DNA from: Streptomyces sp. MH60 | GTDB lineage: Bacteria; Actinomycetota; Actinomycetes; Streptomycetales; Streptomycetaceae | Length of the DNA stretch: 64,000 bases | Reading direction: 5' to 3' | Assembly (NCBI RefSeq): GCF_002939385.1 | Contig: NZ_MULI01000009.1 | Coordinates: forward strand, 91,824-155,823 | Shown here: piece by piece, positions 51,916 through 63,487 of the stretch | How the letters are laid out: each line of letters begins with the position of its first letter | Numbering within the stretch: the first letter of the stretch is position 1 | Translations under genes and position numbers: made by a program | The notes under the pieces: model-generated | The model's database searches: none | The model's input: the letters and a program-made list of their open reading frames with translations, nothing else | Told to the model about the DNA's origin: nothing

Positions 51916-54900
51916 CTGCTTGCCTCCTCGACGGTGCCCCCCGTGGCTTCTTCGGTTGTGTCCGCGTCGACCGGCGCCTGGTGCGGCCCGGTGCGGTCCG
52001 CGATCTCCGTCTCGACGTCGCGGCGGCCCGCCTCCGCCCCCCGGCGGAATCCGCCCAGGCGGCGGCGGAGCGCGTCGGCGTCGACGGAACCCGACGTGCG
52101 CGGCCGTGGGGCCGCCGCGGGCGTGGTGAGCTTCGGGGTCCGCTTGGGCAGCCCCTTCTCGGTGACGGGCTCGGCGGGCTCGGAACCCTCGGCGCGGTCG
52201 GCGTCCCCGGCCCGTCCGGCGCCCTCGTCCGGGGTGCGGTCGTGGGAGTCGGGGCCGATGGCGTAGGGGCCGGCCGCACGGGGGCCGGGAATGCGGGGGG
52301 CGTCGGGCTCCGGCGCGGGCTGTTCCGGTGCCGGGGCCTCGGACGACGGGTCCGGGGGCACCGGGGGCAGCAGGAGCGCCATCGTGGCGTCGTCGGGGAG
52401 GTCGTGGCCGGGGGCCTTCGCCACCTCGCGGGACGACGTCTCCGCTCCGGGCTCCTGATCCGCCGCGGTGTTCCCGCCGGAGCGCGGGTCCGGGTGGGTG
52501 CCGGTGTCCGCGCCCGTGTCCGGTGCCTGGTCGGCAGCCGCCCGCGACGACCGCTCCGGGGCGGTGCCGGGGGCCGGGACGGCGTCCGGCGCGGAGTCCC
52601 GGGTGGTCCCGGGCGCCGGGGGCGTCACGGAGGCCGGGGTGGAGGCGGGGGCGGCGACCGGCTCCGTGCGCTCCACCTCACCGGCCGCGACGGACTCGGA
52701 GCCCGCCTCGGCCCCGGCGCCCGTCACGGGCCCGGAACCTGCCTCGGACCGGGAATCCGGGTCGGCCCCGGAGCCCGTGTCGGACCCGGGACCCGTGTCG
52801 GACTCGAAGCTCGCCTCGGACCCGGAGGCCACCCCGGCTCCGGAGGCCACCCCGGCTCCGGAGGCCACCTCGGTCCCGGAGGCCGTCTCGGACTCGGCTC
52901 GGCGTACGGCTCGTTCCGCCGAGGCCACCAGGGGGTCGGTGCTCTCCTGCGTGCCCTTCTCCGCGCGGCCGTGCAGGACGTTGGAGTTGGCCTCCGCGTC
53001 GGCGCCGGGCAGGGAGAAGGAGCCGGTGCCGTCGGACACCGGCACGGTCGGGGCCAGCGCGGCCGGAGGGGCCGCCGCGAGCAGGGGGCTCGGGAGGACG
53101 ACGACGGCCGCGACACCGCCCTGCTTCTGCTCCCGCAGCCGTACCCGCGCCCCGTGCCGGTGGGCGAGCCGGGCGACGACGTAGAGGCCGAGCCCGAGAC
53201 CGTCCTCGCCCTCCTGGTCGTACGGCGCGTCCGGGTCGAAGTCGGTGAGGCGGGCGTTGAGCCGCTGGAGGCGTTCGGTGGCCATGCCGATGCCCTCGTC
53301 CTGGACGGAGAGCATCACCTCGCCGTTCTCCAGGAGCCAGCCGGAGACCTCGACGGGCAGGTCGGGCGGCGAGAAGGAGGTGGCGTTCTCCATCAGCTCG
53401 GCCAGCAGGTGGGAGAGGTCGTCGGCGGCGAATCCGGCCACGTGCGCGTGCGGCGGCAGCGCGGCGATGCGCACCCGCTCGTACCGCTCGATCTCGCTGA
53501 CCGCGGCCCGGACCACGTCGACCAGCGGCACCGGGGAGGCGCTGTGCTGGACGTGCTCGGTACCGGCGAGGACGAGGAGGTTCTCGCTGTGCCGGCGCAT
53601 GACCGTGGCGAAGTGGTCGAGCTTGAACAGGGTGGCGAGGCGGTCCGGGTCCTGCTCGCGCTCCTCCAGGCTCTCGATGACGGCCAGTTGCCGCTCGACC
53701 AGGCCGAGGGTGCGCAGCGCGAGGTTGACGAAGGTGGAGCCGATGCTCTTGCGCACCACCTCCAGCTGGGCGGCGGACTCGGCGAGTTCGGCGCGCAGCT
53801 CCTCCCGGGCGTCGGCCATCTTCTGCCGCTGGCCGACCAGGTGCTTGCGGTCGGACTCCAGCGTGGCGACCCGCCCGGCGAGCGTGGCGGCCTGCGTGTG
53901 CAGGGCGTTGACGGAGCGCACCACCTGCGCGAACTCGTCGTTGCGGCCGGTGAAGGCGACCGGCTCCTGAGCCGTCGGGTCCTCCGCCTCGGCCAGCCGG
54001 GCCGAGCCGCGGCGCAGCACCGACAGCGGACGGGTGAGGGTGCGGGCCAGGGCGGTGGCGATGCCGACGGCGAGCAGGATCAGCGCGCCGAGGACGGCGA
54101 TCCGGATCTCCAGCGCGGTCACGTCGTCGTCGCGCAGCTGCTCCAGGGCCTGGACGCGCTTCTCGTACAGGGCGGACTCGGCGCCGCGCATCGCGTCGAC
54201 GCGGGCGGAGAGCGCGGCGTCCAGCCGCTTGGTGCTGGTGCGCAGGTCGCCGTCGGAGAGCGTCGGCTGGTCGGTGAGGCCGGCGAGGTACTTCTCGGCC
54301 GAGTTGACCTCGGGCCCGGCGACGGTGGCGTCGAAGCTGTTCCGCGCCTCCTTGGGGGCGCCTTCGCGGAAGTCGGCGAGGGCCGCGTCGGAGCGCACCC
54401 GGGCCTGCTGCGCGGCGGCGGCGAGGGCGTCGCGCTGCTCGGTGTCGGCGTCCGAGGTGCTGGTCGTCTCGGTCGGCAGTCCGGTGACCGGGTCGATGAC
54501 GGTCTCGGTGGTGCTCGGCACGTTCAGGGCCGCCAGCAGCAGCCCGCGGGTGGCGGCGGCCTGCTGGACGGCGGTGTCCAGTTCGGCGAGGGCGTACGCG
54601 CCGGAGCCCGCGCGGGGCGGCATCTCCTCGCCCAGCTTCTCGGCGAGGGCGTGGAGTTCGGTGATCGCCTCCGAGTACGCCTCGTGGGCCTGAAGCGCGG
54701 TGCTCTTGCCGGTGAGGGCGGCGCGGCGCAGCGCGGCGACGGTGTCGAGGTCCTCGCGCAGGGAGGCGGGCGTGTCGGGGTCGGCGCGCAGCTCCTCCAC
54801 CTGGCGGTCGACGCGGGCGCTGCGCTGCTCGGAGGGCGCCTTGGACTTGGGGCGGCCGGCCGCGATGTACGGGGTGACCTCGTCGCGCTCGTCGGCGAGG

Positions 54901-55199
54901 GAGTGGGCGAGGGTCAGCGCGCCCTGGGTCTGCTCGGCGAGCGTCACCAGTTCCTGGGTGTCGTGCAGTTGCCCGGAGGCGGCCACGACCGACGGGGCTC
55001 CGGCTCCGGCGACGGCGGCTGCCACGACCGCCACCGCGACGATGAGGCGGTTGCGTACATGGGTGGGACGGCCCTTGCCGACGGGGGCCTCCGGCGGCTG
55101 CGGAGGGGTGGAGGTGCCGGGGGCGCGCTCCGCGCTCCCCACGGGGGCCGTCTGCTTGCCTGTGCGACGAGGCCGCGTCTTCTGCACCGGTGCTCGCAT
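51912..55199 (-). CDS. Conservon sensor histidine kinase (CvnA type)
   Basis: 1095 residues from ATG 55199; an upstream extension of the frame is not coding-like. Membrane helix 1 (LIVAVAVVAAAVAGAG near 50-66), an extracellular nitrate-sensor-like helical domain to about 355, membrane helix 2 (IAVLGALILLAVGIATAL), then HAMP. A dimerisation helix (FATVMRRHSENLLVLAG) and ATPase domain (LLAELMENATSFSPPD, VQDEGIGMATERL, GLGLYVVARLAHRHG) follow, near 560-710. The last about 350 residues are disordered and Ser/Pro/Glu-rich with direct repeats (GAGVAS three times, 52830-52880). It heads the kinase-roadblock-DUF742-GTPase operon. Confidence 0.93.
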   Translation of the reverse strand: MRAPVQKTRPRRTGKQTAPVGSAERAPGTSTPPQPPEAPVGKGRPTHVRNRLIVAVAVVAAAVAGAGAPSVVAASGQLHDTQELVTLAEQTQGALTLAHSLADERDEVTPYIAAGRPKSKAPSEQRSARVDRQVEELRADPDTPASLREDLDTVAALRRAALTGKSTALQAHEAYSEAITELHALAEKLGEEMPPRAGSGAYALAELDTAVQQAAATRGLLLAALNVPSTTETVIDPVTGLPTETTSTSDADTEQRDALAAAAQQARVRSDAALADFREGAPKEARNSFDATVAGPEVNSAEKYLAGLTDQPTLSDGDLRTSTKRLDAALSARVDAMRGAESALYEKRVQALEQLRDDDVTALEIRIAVLGALILLAVGIATALARTLTRPLSVLRRGSARLAEAEDPTAQEPVAFTGRNDEFAQVVRSVNALHTQAATLAGRVATLESDRKHLVGQRQKMADAREELRAELAESAAQLEVVRKSIGSTFVNLALRTLGLVERQLAVIESLEEREQDPDRLATLFKLDHFATVMRRHSENLLVLAGTEHVQHSASPVPLVDVVRAAVSEIERYERVRIAALPPHAHVAGFAADDLSHLLAELMENATSFSPPDLPVEVSGWLLENGEVMLSVQDEGIGMATERLQRLNARLTDFDPDAPYDQEGEDGLGLGLYVVARLAHRHGARVRLREQKQGGVAAVVVLPSPLLAAAPPAALAPTVPVSDGTGSFSLPGADAEANSNVLHGRAEKGTQESTDPLVASAERAVRRAESETASGTEVASGAGVASGAGVASGSEASFESDTGPGSDTGSGADPDSRSEAGSGPVTGAGAEAGSESVAAGEVERTEPVAAPASTPASVTPPAPGTTRDSAPDAVPAPGTAPERSSRAAADQAPDTGADTGTHPDPRSGGNTAADQEPGAETSSREVAKAPGHDLPDDATMALLLPPVPPDPSSEAPAPEQPAPEPDAPRIPGPRAAGPYAIGPDSHDRTPDEGAGRAGDADRAEGSEPAEPVTEKGLPKRTPKLTTPAAAPRPRTSGSVDADALRRRLGGFRRGAEAGRRDVETEIADRTGPHQAPVDADTTEEATGGTVEEASS

Positions 55200-55652
55200 T
55201 CCTGACTCGTGTACCCGGGGGTCCGGGTGGCGCTCCGTCAACTGGCCGGTCGGGGGCGCGTGCACCCTCCGCCGGGCGCTGGGCTGTTCCCCCGCCGCCG
55301 GCAGCGCGTCGGGCGGGGAGACCGCGTGAGCGGGGCAGGCCCCCCACCGGTTCCCGACCCTCCCAGTGCCGGTGGGCGGTGAGCGCGCATCATCCGACCC
55401 GCCACCCGAAGGAGTGAACCCCGGAGGGGAGTTGAGGAGCAAGTTCCCCTGGCTCGTGCCGCACGGGTGTCCGGCGAGCCGGTTGGACGTCTGGGACGGG
55501 CGGTGGCACTATGTGCCGCCACGCGCCGCCGGAGGCTGGAATTCCACCCCAAATCCGGCGCCTGACCTGCGTCGGTGCTTCGATTCCGGGAGATTCCGAG
55601 GAAGATGCCAGCCTTGTGCGAACACCGTGAAGGGGTCGTGCAGACTGGCCGG
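55200..55652. other. Divergent promoter region between conservon and PP2C-like gene
   Basis: 453 bases. No gene with a convincing start is seen; short frames here are Pro/Arg-rich. It should contain promoters for both the conservon operon (minus) and the PP2C-like gene (plus). No operator is recognised. Confidence 0.5.
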
Positions 55653-56444
55653 ATGCGTACGGAACTCGTCTCGGAACCAGGCCTCGCCGACCAGCCCAAC
55701 GAGGACTTCGCGAGCGTCGCGCTACCGGCCTCGGGACAGGGCGGCTCACTCGTCGTACTGGACGGCGTGACGCCGCCACGGACCGCGACGGGCTGTCTGC
55801 ATTCCGTGCCGTGGTTCACGGCGCGCCTGGGTGGGGCGCTGACCGAACTGACCGTTTCACTCCCGGATCTTCCCCTCGCCGACGTCCTGTCCCGCGCCCT
55901 CGCTCGTACCGCGGCGGCGCACGCGGAAACCTGTGACCTTTCTCACCCGCGCACACCGCAGGCAACCGTGGTTCTCGCCCGCTGGTCCCCGGCCGCGGTC
56001 GAGTACCTGGTCCTGTCCGATTCGGCCCTGCTGGTCGAGGCCCCGGACGGCACCCTCACCGCCGTCCTGGACGACCGGCTGTCCCGGCTGCCCCGCTCGG
56101 CACTCGTGAGCGACGCGGTGGTCGACGCCGAACTGCGCAACAAGGAGGGCGGCTTCTTCACGGCCGCGGCCGACCCGGAGGTGGCGGCGCGCGCCGTGAC
56201 GGGGGTGCTGCCGCGTGAGGCGGTGCGGACGCTGGCGGCGCTGACGGACGGGGCCGCGCGGTGGGTGGAGAGGTTCGGGGAGGGCGACTGGGCGGGCTGC
56301 CTGGCGCTGGTGCGCAAGCAGGGCGCACAGGCACTGGTGGACCGGGTGCGGGAGCTGGAGCGCGCGGACGCCGCGGGGGACCGGGCGTTCCTCGGGCGCA
56401 GCAAGACGCACGACGACGCGACGGTGGTCTACGCCGAGTTGTGA
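55653..56444 (+). CDS. PP2C-like protein phosphatase family protein
   Basis: 263 residues from ATG 55653. PPM-type pattern: NEDFASVALPASG near 15-27, VVLDGVTPPR near 34, ATVVLARWSPAAVEYLVLSDS near 108-128, ALTDGAARWVERFGEGDW near 202, and DDATVVYAEL at the C-terminus. The metal-binding Asp of DG and the final DD are present, but the domain is reduced compared with SpoIIE-like phosphatases. It probably removes phosphate from Ser/Thr in the cytoplasm; substrate unknown. Confidence 0.82.
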   Translation: MRTELVSEPGLADQPNEDFASVALPASGQGGSLVVLDGVTPPRTATGCLHSVPWFTARLGGALTELTVSLPDLPLADVLSRALARTAAAHAETCDLSHPRTPQATVVLARWSPAAVEYLVLSDSALLVEAPDGTLTAVLDDRLSRLPRSALVSDAVVDAELRNKEGGFFTAAADPEVAARAVTGVLPREAVRTLAALTDGAARWVERFGEGDWAGCLALVRKQGAQALVDRVRELERADAAGDRAFLGRSKTHDDATVVYAEL

Positions 56445-56465
56445 GACGGACGGGCGGCGCCGGTA

Positions 56466-56900
56466 CTACTTCTCCAACCCCCGGTTGAGTTCGTGCAGCA
56501 GCCGGGCCAGGACCGTCACCTCGCGCGGGTCCCAGTCGGCGAGCCGGCGGGCGTACCGGGCGCGGCGGGCCTCCCGGACCCGGCCGACGCGTTCCTGGCC
56601 CTCCGGGGTCAGGGTGACCAGCCAGGCCCGGCCGTCCGCGGGGTCCGGCTCGCGGGCGACGAGTCCGAGTTCCTCCAGGGCGCGCAGCTGGCGGGACATC
56701 GTCGCCTTGCCGACGCCGATGAAAGCGGCGAGGTCGGTGGCGCGCTGGCCGCCGCACTCGCCGAGCCGGACGAGCAGGCCGTACGCGGACGACTCCAGGT
56801 CGGGATGGACCTCCCGGGCCATCTCCCCCTGGTTGGCCCGTGCCCGCCGCAGCAGGACGGTCAACTCCCGTTCCAGGGCGAGGAACTCGGGTTTGTTCAC
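56466..56900 (-). CDS. MarR-family transcriptional regulator
   Basis: 144 residues from GTG 56900; the frame is open further upstream but becomes Gly-rich. Winged HTH: YGLLVRLGECGGQRATDLAAF then IGVGKATMSRQLRALEELGL and the wing REPDPADGRAWLVTLTPEG. It is a dimeric regulator with a probable small-ligand response. It diverges from the GH25 lysozyme gene; a palindrome at 57097-57110 between them is a candidate binding site. Confidence 0.9.
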   Translation of the reverse strand: MNKPEFLALERELTVLLRRARANQGEMAREVHPDLESSAYGLLVRLGECGGQRATDLAAFIGVGKATMSRQLRALEELGLVAREPDPADGRAWLVTLTPEGQERVGRVREARRARYARRLADWDPREVTVLARLLHELNRGLEK

Positions 56901-57219
56901 ACCACCGCCGGACAGGCGGGCTTCGCCTCCGCGACCGCCGCCGTTCCCGTCTTCGTGCACGTCAGCCCCTGCCTCGCTGCTTTCCGGTTTTCCCGGTCCT
57001 GAAAGTTTCCGCCACGGGCCGCCATCGCCGCAGCTCGCCAAGTATTTCGCAGGCTTAGACCAACGGCGGTTCCCGGTCCCTCTTCCACCCGTCGTTTCTA
57101 CGTGCGTAGAGTTTTCGCCGGACCTCCGGATGGCATGCGCACGCCATTCAGGGCCATCCAGGGGGTCTCCCCACTCGCGCATCCCCCACCGGGCACCACC
57201 GAGCCAGCGGAGGCACGTC
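56901..57219. other. Divergent intergenic region, MarR and lysozyme genes
   Basis: 319 bases without a gene. The central part (57035-57120) is less GC-rich and holds a dyad at 57097-57110. The remainder is the leader of the lysozyme gene, ending in a GCGGAGG ribosome-binding site at 57207-57213. Confidence 0.55.
57097..57110. promoter_or_regulatory. Perfect dyad, candidate MarR operator
   Basis: TCTACG-TG-CGTAGA has six-base arms that are exact reverse complements. It is centred between the MarR gene (start 56900) and the lysozyme gene (start 57220). MarR regulators usually bind such short palindromes near their own promoter. Assignment by position. Confidence 0.5.
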
Positions 57220-58047
57220 ATGCTCGTGCACAGATCCGGATCGGCCCGCGGACGGCGGTTCGCCGTCACCGGGATCCTGCTCGCCGCGTTCTCCCTCGTG
57301 TTCACCCTTCCCGCCGACGCCTCGTCGTCCGCGGACGTCCCGCCGCGCGGCTCGGCCCGCATGGGCATGGGCGTCGCGGCCCACGACGGCGAACACGGCA
57401 CCCCCGTCCCGGGCCGCGCCGCCCAGACGGAGGGCGTCGACGTCTCCAGCCACCAGGGCAACGTCGCCTGGTCGACCCTGTGGAACAGCGGCGTCAGGTG
57501 GGCCTACGCCAAGGCCACCGAGGGGACCTACTACACCAACCCCTACTTCGCCCAGCAGTACAACGGCTCCTACAACGTCGGCATGATCCGGGGCGCGTAC
57601 CACTTCGCCACCCCGGACACGACGAGCGGTGCCACCCAGGCCAACTACTTCGCCGACCACGGCGGCGGCTGGTCCAGGGACGGCAGGACGCTCCCGGGCG
57701 CGCTCGACATCGAGTGGAACCCGTACGGCGCCGCCTGCTACGGCAAGTCGCAGAGCGCGATGGTCTCCTGGATCCGCGACTTCCTGAACACCTACAAGGC
57801 CCGCACCGGCCGGGACGCCGTCATCTACACGGCCACCAGCTGGTGGACCCAGTGCACCGGCAACTACGGCGGTTTCGCCGCGTACAACCCGCTGTGGATC
57901 GCCCGGTACGCCTCGACGGTGGGCACCCTTCCGGCCGGCTGGGGCTACTACACGATGTGGCAGTACACGTCGTCCGGTCCGACGGTCGGCGACCACAACC
58001 AGTTCAACGGGGCGCTGGACCGCGTCCAGGCCCTCGCCAACGGCTGA
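57220..58047 (+). CDS. Secreted GH25 lysozyme (N-acetylmuramidase)
   Basis: 275 residues from ATG 57220, behind a GGAGG site. The signal peptide (FAVTGILLAAFSLVFTLPADA) is followed by a short linker and a glycoside hydrolase 25 domain: GVDVSSHQGNVAW with catalytic-site Asp near 75, ATEGTYYTNPYF, IRGAYHFATP, ALDIEWNPYGAACYG with the DxE pair near 165, and YYTMWQYTSSGP near the end. It cleaves the beta-1,4 bond of peptidoglycan glycan, including O-acetylated forms in related cellosyl-type enzymes. The strong hairpin at 58065-58107 ends transcription here and in the convergent lon gene. Confidence 0.94.
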   Translation: MLVHRSGSARGRRFAVTGILLAAFSLVFTLPADASSSADVPPRGSARMGMGVAAHDGEHGTPVPGRAAQTEGVDVSSHQGNVAWSTLWNSGVRWAYAKATEGTYYTNPYFAQQYNGSYNVGMIRGAYHFATPDTTSGATQANYFADHGGGWSRDGRTLPGALDIEWNPYGAACYGKSQSAMVSWIRDFLNTYKARTGRDAVIYTATSWWTQCTGNYGGFAAYNPLWIARYASTVGTLPAGWGYYTMWQYTSSGPTVGDHNQFNGALDRVQALANG

Positions 58048-58064
58048 CGGGCCCCACCGGCACC

Positions 58065-58107
58065 GGGCGAGGGCCCGGGCCCCCTCACGGGACCCGGGCC
58101 CTCGCCC
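58065..58107. terminator. Bidirectional terminator between lysozyme and lon
   Basis: GGGCGAGGGCCCGGG (58065-58079) pairs perfectly with CCCGGGCCCTCGCCC (58093-58107) around a 13-base loop. It is located between two converging genes. Confidence 0.88.
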
Positions 58108-58123
58108 ATCCGGTGCGCGTCCG

Positions 58124-60547
<2,424 letters not shown>

Positions 60548-60569
60548 GATCTCCCCTTCGGCAGTCAAG

Positions 60570-60588
60570 TTGAGTTACATCGACTCAA
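60570..60588. promoter_or_regulatory. HAIR inverted repeat, putative HspR site upstream of lon
   Basis: TTGAGT-N7-ACTCAA, centred about 32 bp upstream of the lon start codon. HspR binds CTTGAGT-N7-ACTCAAG sites, and HspR control of lon has been reported for S. lividans. Here the outermost base pair is changed, but the 6-7-6 core is exact. Confidence 0.82.
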
Positions 60589-60620
60589 TGAAAGAGAGCC
60601 CCTGATTGTTCCCCGAGGGA

Positions 60621-60638
60621 TGTTCGCTCTCAGCGATC
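60621..60638. promoter_or_regulatory. ClgR-like box upstream of lon
   Basis: TGTTCGCTCTCAGCGATC contains CGC-N5-GCG and fits the actinobacterial ClgR consensus, as I recall it, at all but one fixed position. It is 74 bp upstream of the lon start. ClgR activates clp and lon protease genes in actinobacteria. Confidence 0.65.
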
Positions 60639-60724
60639 AAACTCCCGGGGGTACGTCCCGCCTCCGGGGACAGCACCGTCGAACCGGTCGGCATTCCTCC
60701 GCCGGCGGGTGCCAGGATGGGCCG

Positions 60725-61423
60725 ATGCCCCTCACTACCCACGACTCCCCCGAGGCCCCCGAGGTGCTGGACCGCCGCGAGGGCCCGTACGGCGAGGTGG
60801 TCCTGCGCCGGCACGGGACGCTGCTCCAGATCATCGCGAACGGCTGCTTCCTGATGGACACCTCCGACGGGCGTTCGGAGCGGCGCCTGGTCGACGCGGC
60901 GGCCGACGCGCTGGCCGCCTCCGGCGGGCGGAGCGCACCGCACCTGCTCATCGGCGGACTCGGCGTCGGCTTCTCCCTCGTCCACGCGGCCGCCGACCCC
61001 CGCTGGGGCCGGATCGCGGTCGTCGAACGCGAGGGCGCCATCATCGACTGGCACCGCACCGGACCGCTGGCCGCACTCTCCGCCGACGCGCTGGCCGACC
61101 CCCGCGCGGAGATCGTCGAGGCGGACCTGGTCGCGTACGTCGATGAGACATCCGACACGTACGACGCCCTGTGCCTGGACATCGACAACGGCCCCGGCTG
61201 GACCGTCACCGAGGGCAACGACGGGCTGTACGCGCCGGCCGGACTGGCGGGCTGCGCACGCCTGTTGAGGCCCGGCGGGGTGCTCGCCGTATGGTCCGCG
61301 CAGCCCTCTCCGGATTTCGAAGAAACCTTGCGTAATGCCGGTTTCCAACAGGTGCGTACCGAAGAGATCCCCGTTGCCCGGGGCGTTCCGGACGTCGTGC
61401 ACATCGGCGTCGGGCCTGGATAG
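60725..61423 (+). CDS. Spermidine-synthase-like SAM-dependent methyltransferase fold protein
   Basis: 232 residues from ATG 60725. Rossmann fold with motif I HLLIGGLGVGFSLVHAA near 79-95, acidic end of strand 2 in IAVVEREGAIIDWHRTG near 105, then DALCLDIDNGPGWTV near 150 and GCARLLRPGGVLAVWSAQP near 185. This resembles the SpeE-like group, but the polyamine-site residues are not all evident, so the substrate is unknown. It diverges from lon and stands alone. Confidence 0.85.
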   Translation: MPLTTHDSPEAPEVLDRREGPYGEVVLRRHGTLLQIIANGCFLMDTSDGRSERRLVDAAADALAASGGRSAPHLLIGGLGVGFSLVHAAADPRWGRIAVVEREGAIIDWHRTGPLAALSADALADPRAEIVEADLVAYVDETSDTYDALCLDIDNGPGWTVTEGNDGLYAPAGLAGCARLLRPGGVLAVWSAQPSPDFEETLRNAGFQQVRTEEIPVARGVPDVVHIGVGPG

Positions 61424-61536
61424 CAAAGGCGCGGTGACTCCCCGTACGCTGCTGCCCTGACGCGGATCATTCAAGCGTCAAGCGCAGTCATGGGATCACC
61501 CCACGGATTCCGGAAAGCACACCTCAGGGGCGGGCG

Positions 61537-62271
61537 ATGGAGCAGACACAGACCTCCCACAACGGCACGGCCACCCAGGGCGCCCAGCGTCGGGTGCTGG
61601 TGGTCGAGGACGATCAGACGATCGTGGACGCCATCGCGACCCGCCTGCGCGCCGAGGGATTCCTGGTGCAAACGGCGGGCGACGGTCCGTCCGCCGTCGA
61701 CACGGCCGAGGCATGGCAGCCCGACCTGCTGATCCTCGACATCATGCTGCCCGGCTTCGACGGCCTGGAGGTCTGCCGGCGCGTGCAGGCCCAGCGGCCG
61801 GTGCCGGTGCTGATGCTCACCGCGCGCGACGACGAGACGGACATGCTGGTCGGCCTCGGCGTGGGCGCCGACGACTACATGACCAAGCCGTTCTCGATGC
61901 GCGAGCTGGCCGCCCGCGTGCACGTGCTGCTGCGGCGGGTGGAGCGGGCCGTGGTGGCCGCCTCGACGCCACGCAGCGGCATCCTGCGCCTGGGCGAACT
62001 GGAGATCGACCACGCGCAGCGCCGGGTGCGGGTGCGCAGTGAGGACGTCCACCTCACGCCGACCGAGTTCGACCTGCTGGTCTGCCTGGCGAACACCCCG
62101 CGCGCGGTGCTCTCCCGCGAGCAGCTGCTCGCCGAGGTGTGGGACTGGGCGGACGCCTCCGGCACCCGGACCGTGGACAGCCACATCAAGGCGCTGCGCC
62201 GGAAGATCGGCGCCGAGCGCATCCGCACCGTGCACGGCGTGGGCTACGCGCTGGAGACGCCGACGCCATGA
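61537..62271 (+). CDS. OmpR/PhoB-type response regulator
   Basis: 244 residues from ATG 61537. Receiver: VLVVEDDQTI, phospho-Asp in DLLILDIMLPGFDG near 68, MLTARD and MTKPFSMREL. The winged-helix output follows (VHLTPTEFDLLVCLANTP, REQLLAEVWDWADASGTRTV, HIKALRRKIG). Its stop overlaps the kinase start (ATGA), a classic two-component pair. Target genes unknown. Confidence 0.95.
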   Translation: MEQTQTSHNGTATQGAQRRVLVVEDDQTIVDAIATRLRAEGFLVQTAGDGPSAVDTAEAWQPDLLILDIMLPGFDGLEVCRRVQAQRPVPVLMLTARDDETDMLVGLGVGADDYMTKPFSMRELAARVHVLLRRVERAVVAASTPRSGILRLGELEIDHAQRRVRVRSEDVHLTPTEFDLLVCLANTPRAVLSREQLLAEVWDWADASGTRTVDSHIKALRRKIGAERIRTVHGVGYALETPTP

Positions 62272-63392
62272 GCCGAGGACGGGAAGCCGCACGGAGGAGC
62301 CCCGGCTCCCGGCACCCCGGGGACCCCTGGGGCGGCGTACGCCCGTTCTCGATCAAGACCAAGCTGGGCGCGCTCGTCGTCACGTCGGTACTGATCACCA
62401 CCGGCCTGTCGGTGATCGCGGTGCACACCAAGACGGAGCTGCGCTTCATCACGGTGTTCTCGATGATCGCCACGCTGCTGATCACACAGTTCGTGGCGCA
62501 CTCGCTGACCGCGCCGCTGGACGAGATGAACGCGGTGGCCCGGTCCATCTCGCACGGCGACTACACCCGCCGGGTGCGCGAGAACCGCCGCGACGAGCTG
62601 GGCGACCTGGCCGTCACCATCAACCGCATGGCCGACGACCTGGAGGCGCAGGATCTCCAGCGCAAGGAGCTGGTGGCGAACGTCTCGCACGAGCTGCGCA
62701 CCCCGATCGCGGGGCTGCGCGCGGTGCTGGAGAACATCGTCGACGGCGTCACCGAGGCCGACCCGGAGACCATGCGCACGGCCCTCGGCCAGACCGAGCG
62801 GCTCGGCCGGCTGGTGGAGACGCTGCTGGACCTCTCCCGCCTGGACAACGGCGTCATACCGCTGCGCAAGCGGCGCTTCGAGGTGTGGCCGTACCTGTCG
62901 GGCGTGCTGAAGGAGGCCAACATGGTCGCCTCCGCCCGCGCGGGCATCGCCTCCGGTTCCGGCAGCCACACCCGCACCGACGTGCACCTGGCCCTGGACG
63001 TCTTCCCGCCGGAGCTGACCGCGCACGCCGACCCCGAGCGCATCCACCAGGTCGTCGCCAACCTCATCGACAACGCCGTCAAGCACAGCCCGCCGCACGG
63101 CCGGGTGACGGTCAGGGCGCGGCGCGGGGAGCTGCCCGAGTCCCTGGAGCTGGAGGTGCTCGACGAGGGGCCCGGTATCCCGCGCTCGGAGTGGCGCCGG
63201 GTGTTCGAGCGGTTCAACCGGGGTTCGGTGTCCCGGCCGCACGGTCCGGGCAGCGACGGCGGCACCGGTCTGGGCCTCGCCATCGCGCGCTGGGCGGTGG
63301 ATCTGCACGGCGGCCGGATCGGCGTGGCCGAATCCGAGCGGGGCTGCCGGATCCTCATCACTCTTCCGGGCCTGCCGTCGACGTCCGGTTGA
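62268..63392 (+). CDS. Sensor histidine kinase, partner of the upstream regulator
   Basis: 374 residues from ATG 62268. Two closely spaced membrane helices near residues 33-50 and 60-78 (LGALVVTSVLITTGLSVIAV, FITVFSMIATLLITQFVAHS) leave almost no extracellular domain, so it senses within the membrane or inside the cell. HAMP, H-box VANVSHELRTPIAG near 140, N-box VVANLIDNAVKHSPP, and G-boxes VLDEGPGIPRSEW and GGTGLGLAIARWAVD follow. It is upstream of kgd; a GGACCCG/CGGGTCC hairpin at 63460-63487 probably separates the transcripts. Confidence 0.95.
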   Translation: MSRGREAARRSPGSRHPGDPWGGVRPFSIKTKLGALVVTSVLITTGLSVIAVHTKTELRFITVFSMIATLLITQFVAHSLTAPLDEMNAVARSISHGDYTRRVRENRRDELGDLAVTINRMADDLEAQDLQRKELVANVSHELRTPIAGLRAVLENIVDGVTEADPETMRTALGQTERLGRLVETLLDLSRLDNGVIPLRKRRFEVWPYLSGVLKEANMVASARAGIASGSGSHTRTDVHLALDVFPPELTAHADPERIHQVVANLIDNAVKHSPPHGRVTVRARRGELPESLELEVLDEGPGIPRSEWRRVFERFNRGSVSRPHGPGSDGGTGLGLAIARWAVDLHGGRIGVAESERGCRILITLPGLPSTSG

Positions 63393-63459
63393 CGTAGGGT
63401 TCGGAGCGGAGCGGCAAGATCCACTGCATCCGCGCTGGCGGACACGTGTGATCAGGCAC

Positions 63460-63487
63460 GGACCCGCCCTTTCGGGGCGCCGGGTCC
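63460..63487 (+). terminator. Terminator after the two-component pair
   Basis: GGACCCG (63460-63466) pairs with CGGGTCC (63481-63487); inside it GCCCTTTCGGGGC forms a second short hairpin. It lies about 70 bp after the kinase stop. Confidence 0.6.

Noticed and set aside
52830..52880. Regulatory repeat
   Set aside because: The 18-bp direct repeats are in frame in the kinase's disordered tail and encode GAGVAS repeats.
51981..55205. 1074-residue plus-strand frame
   Set aside because: Antisense of the conservon kinase; Gly/Arg/Val-rich with no domain.
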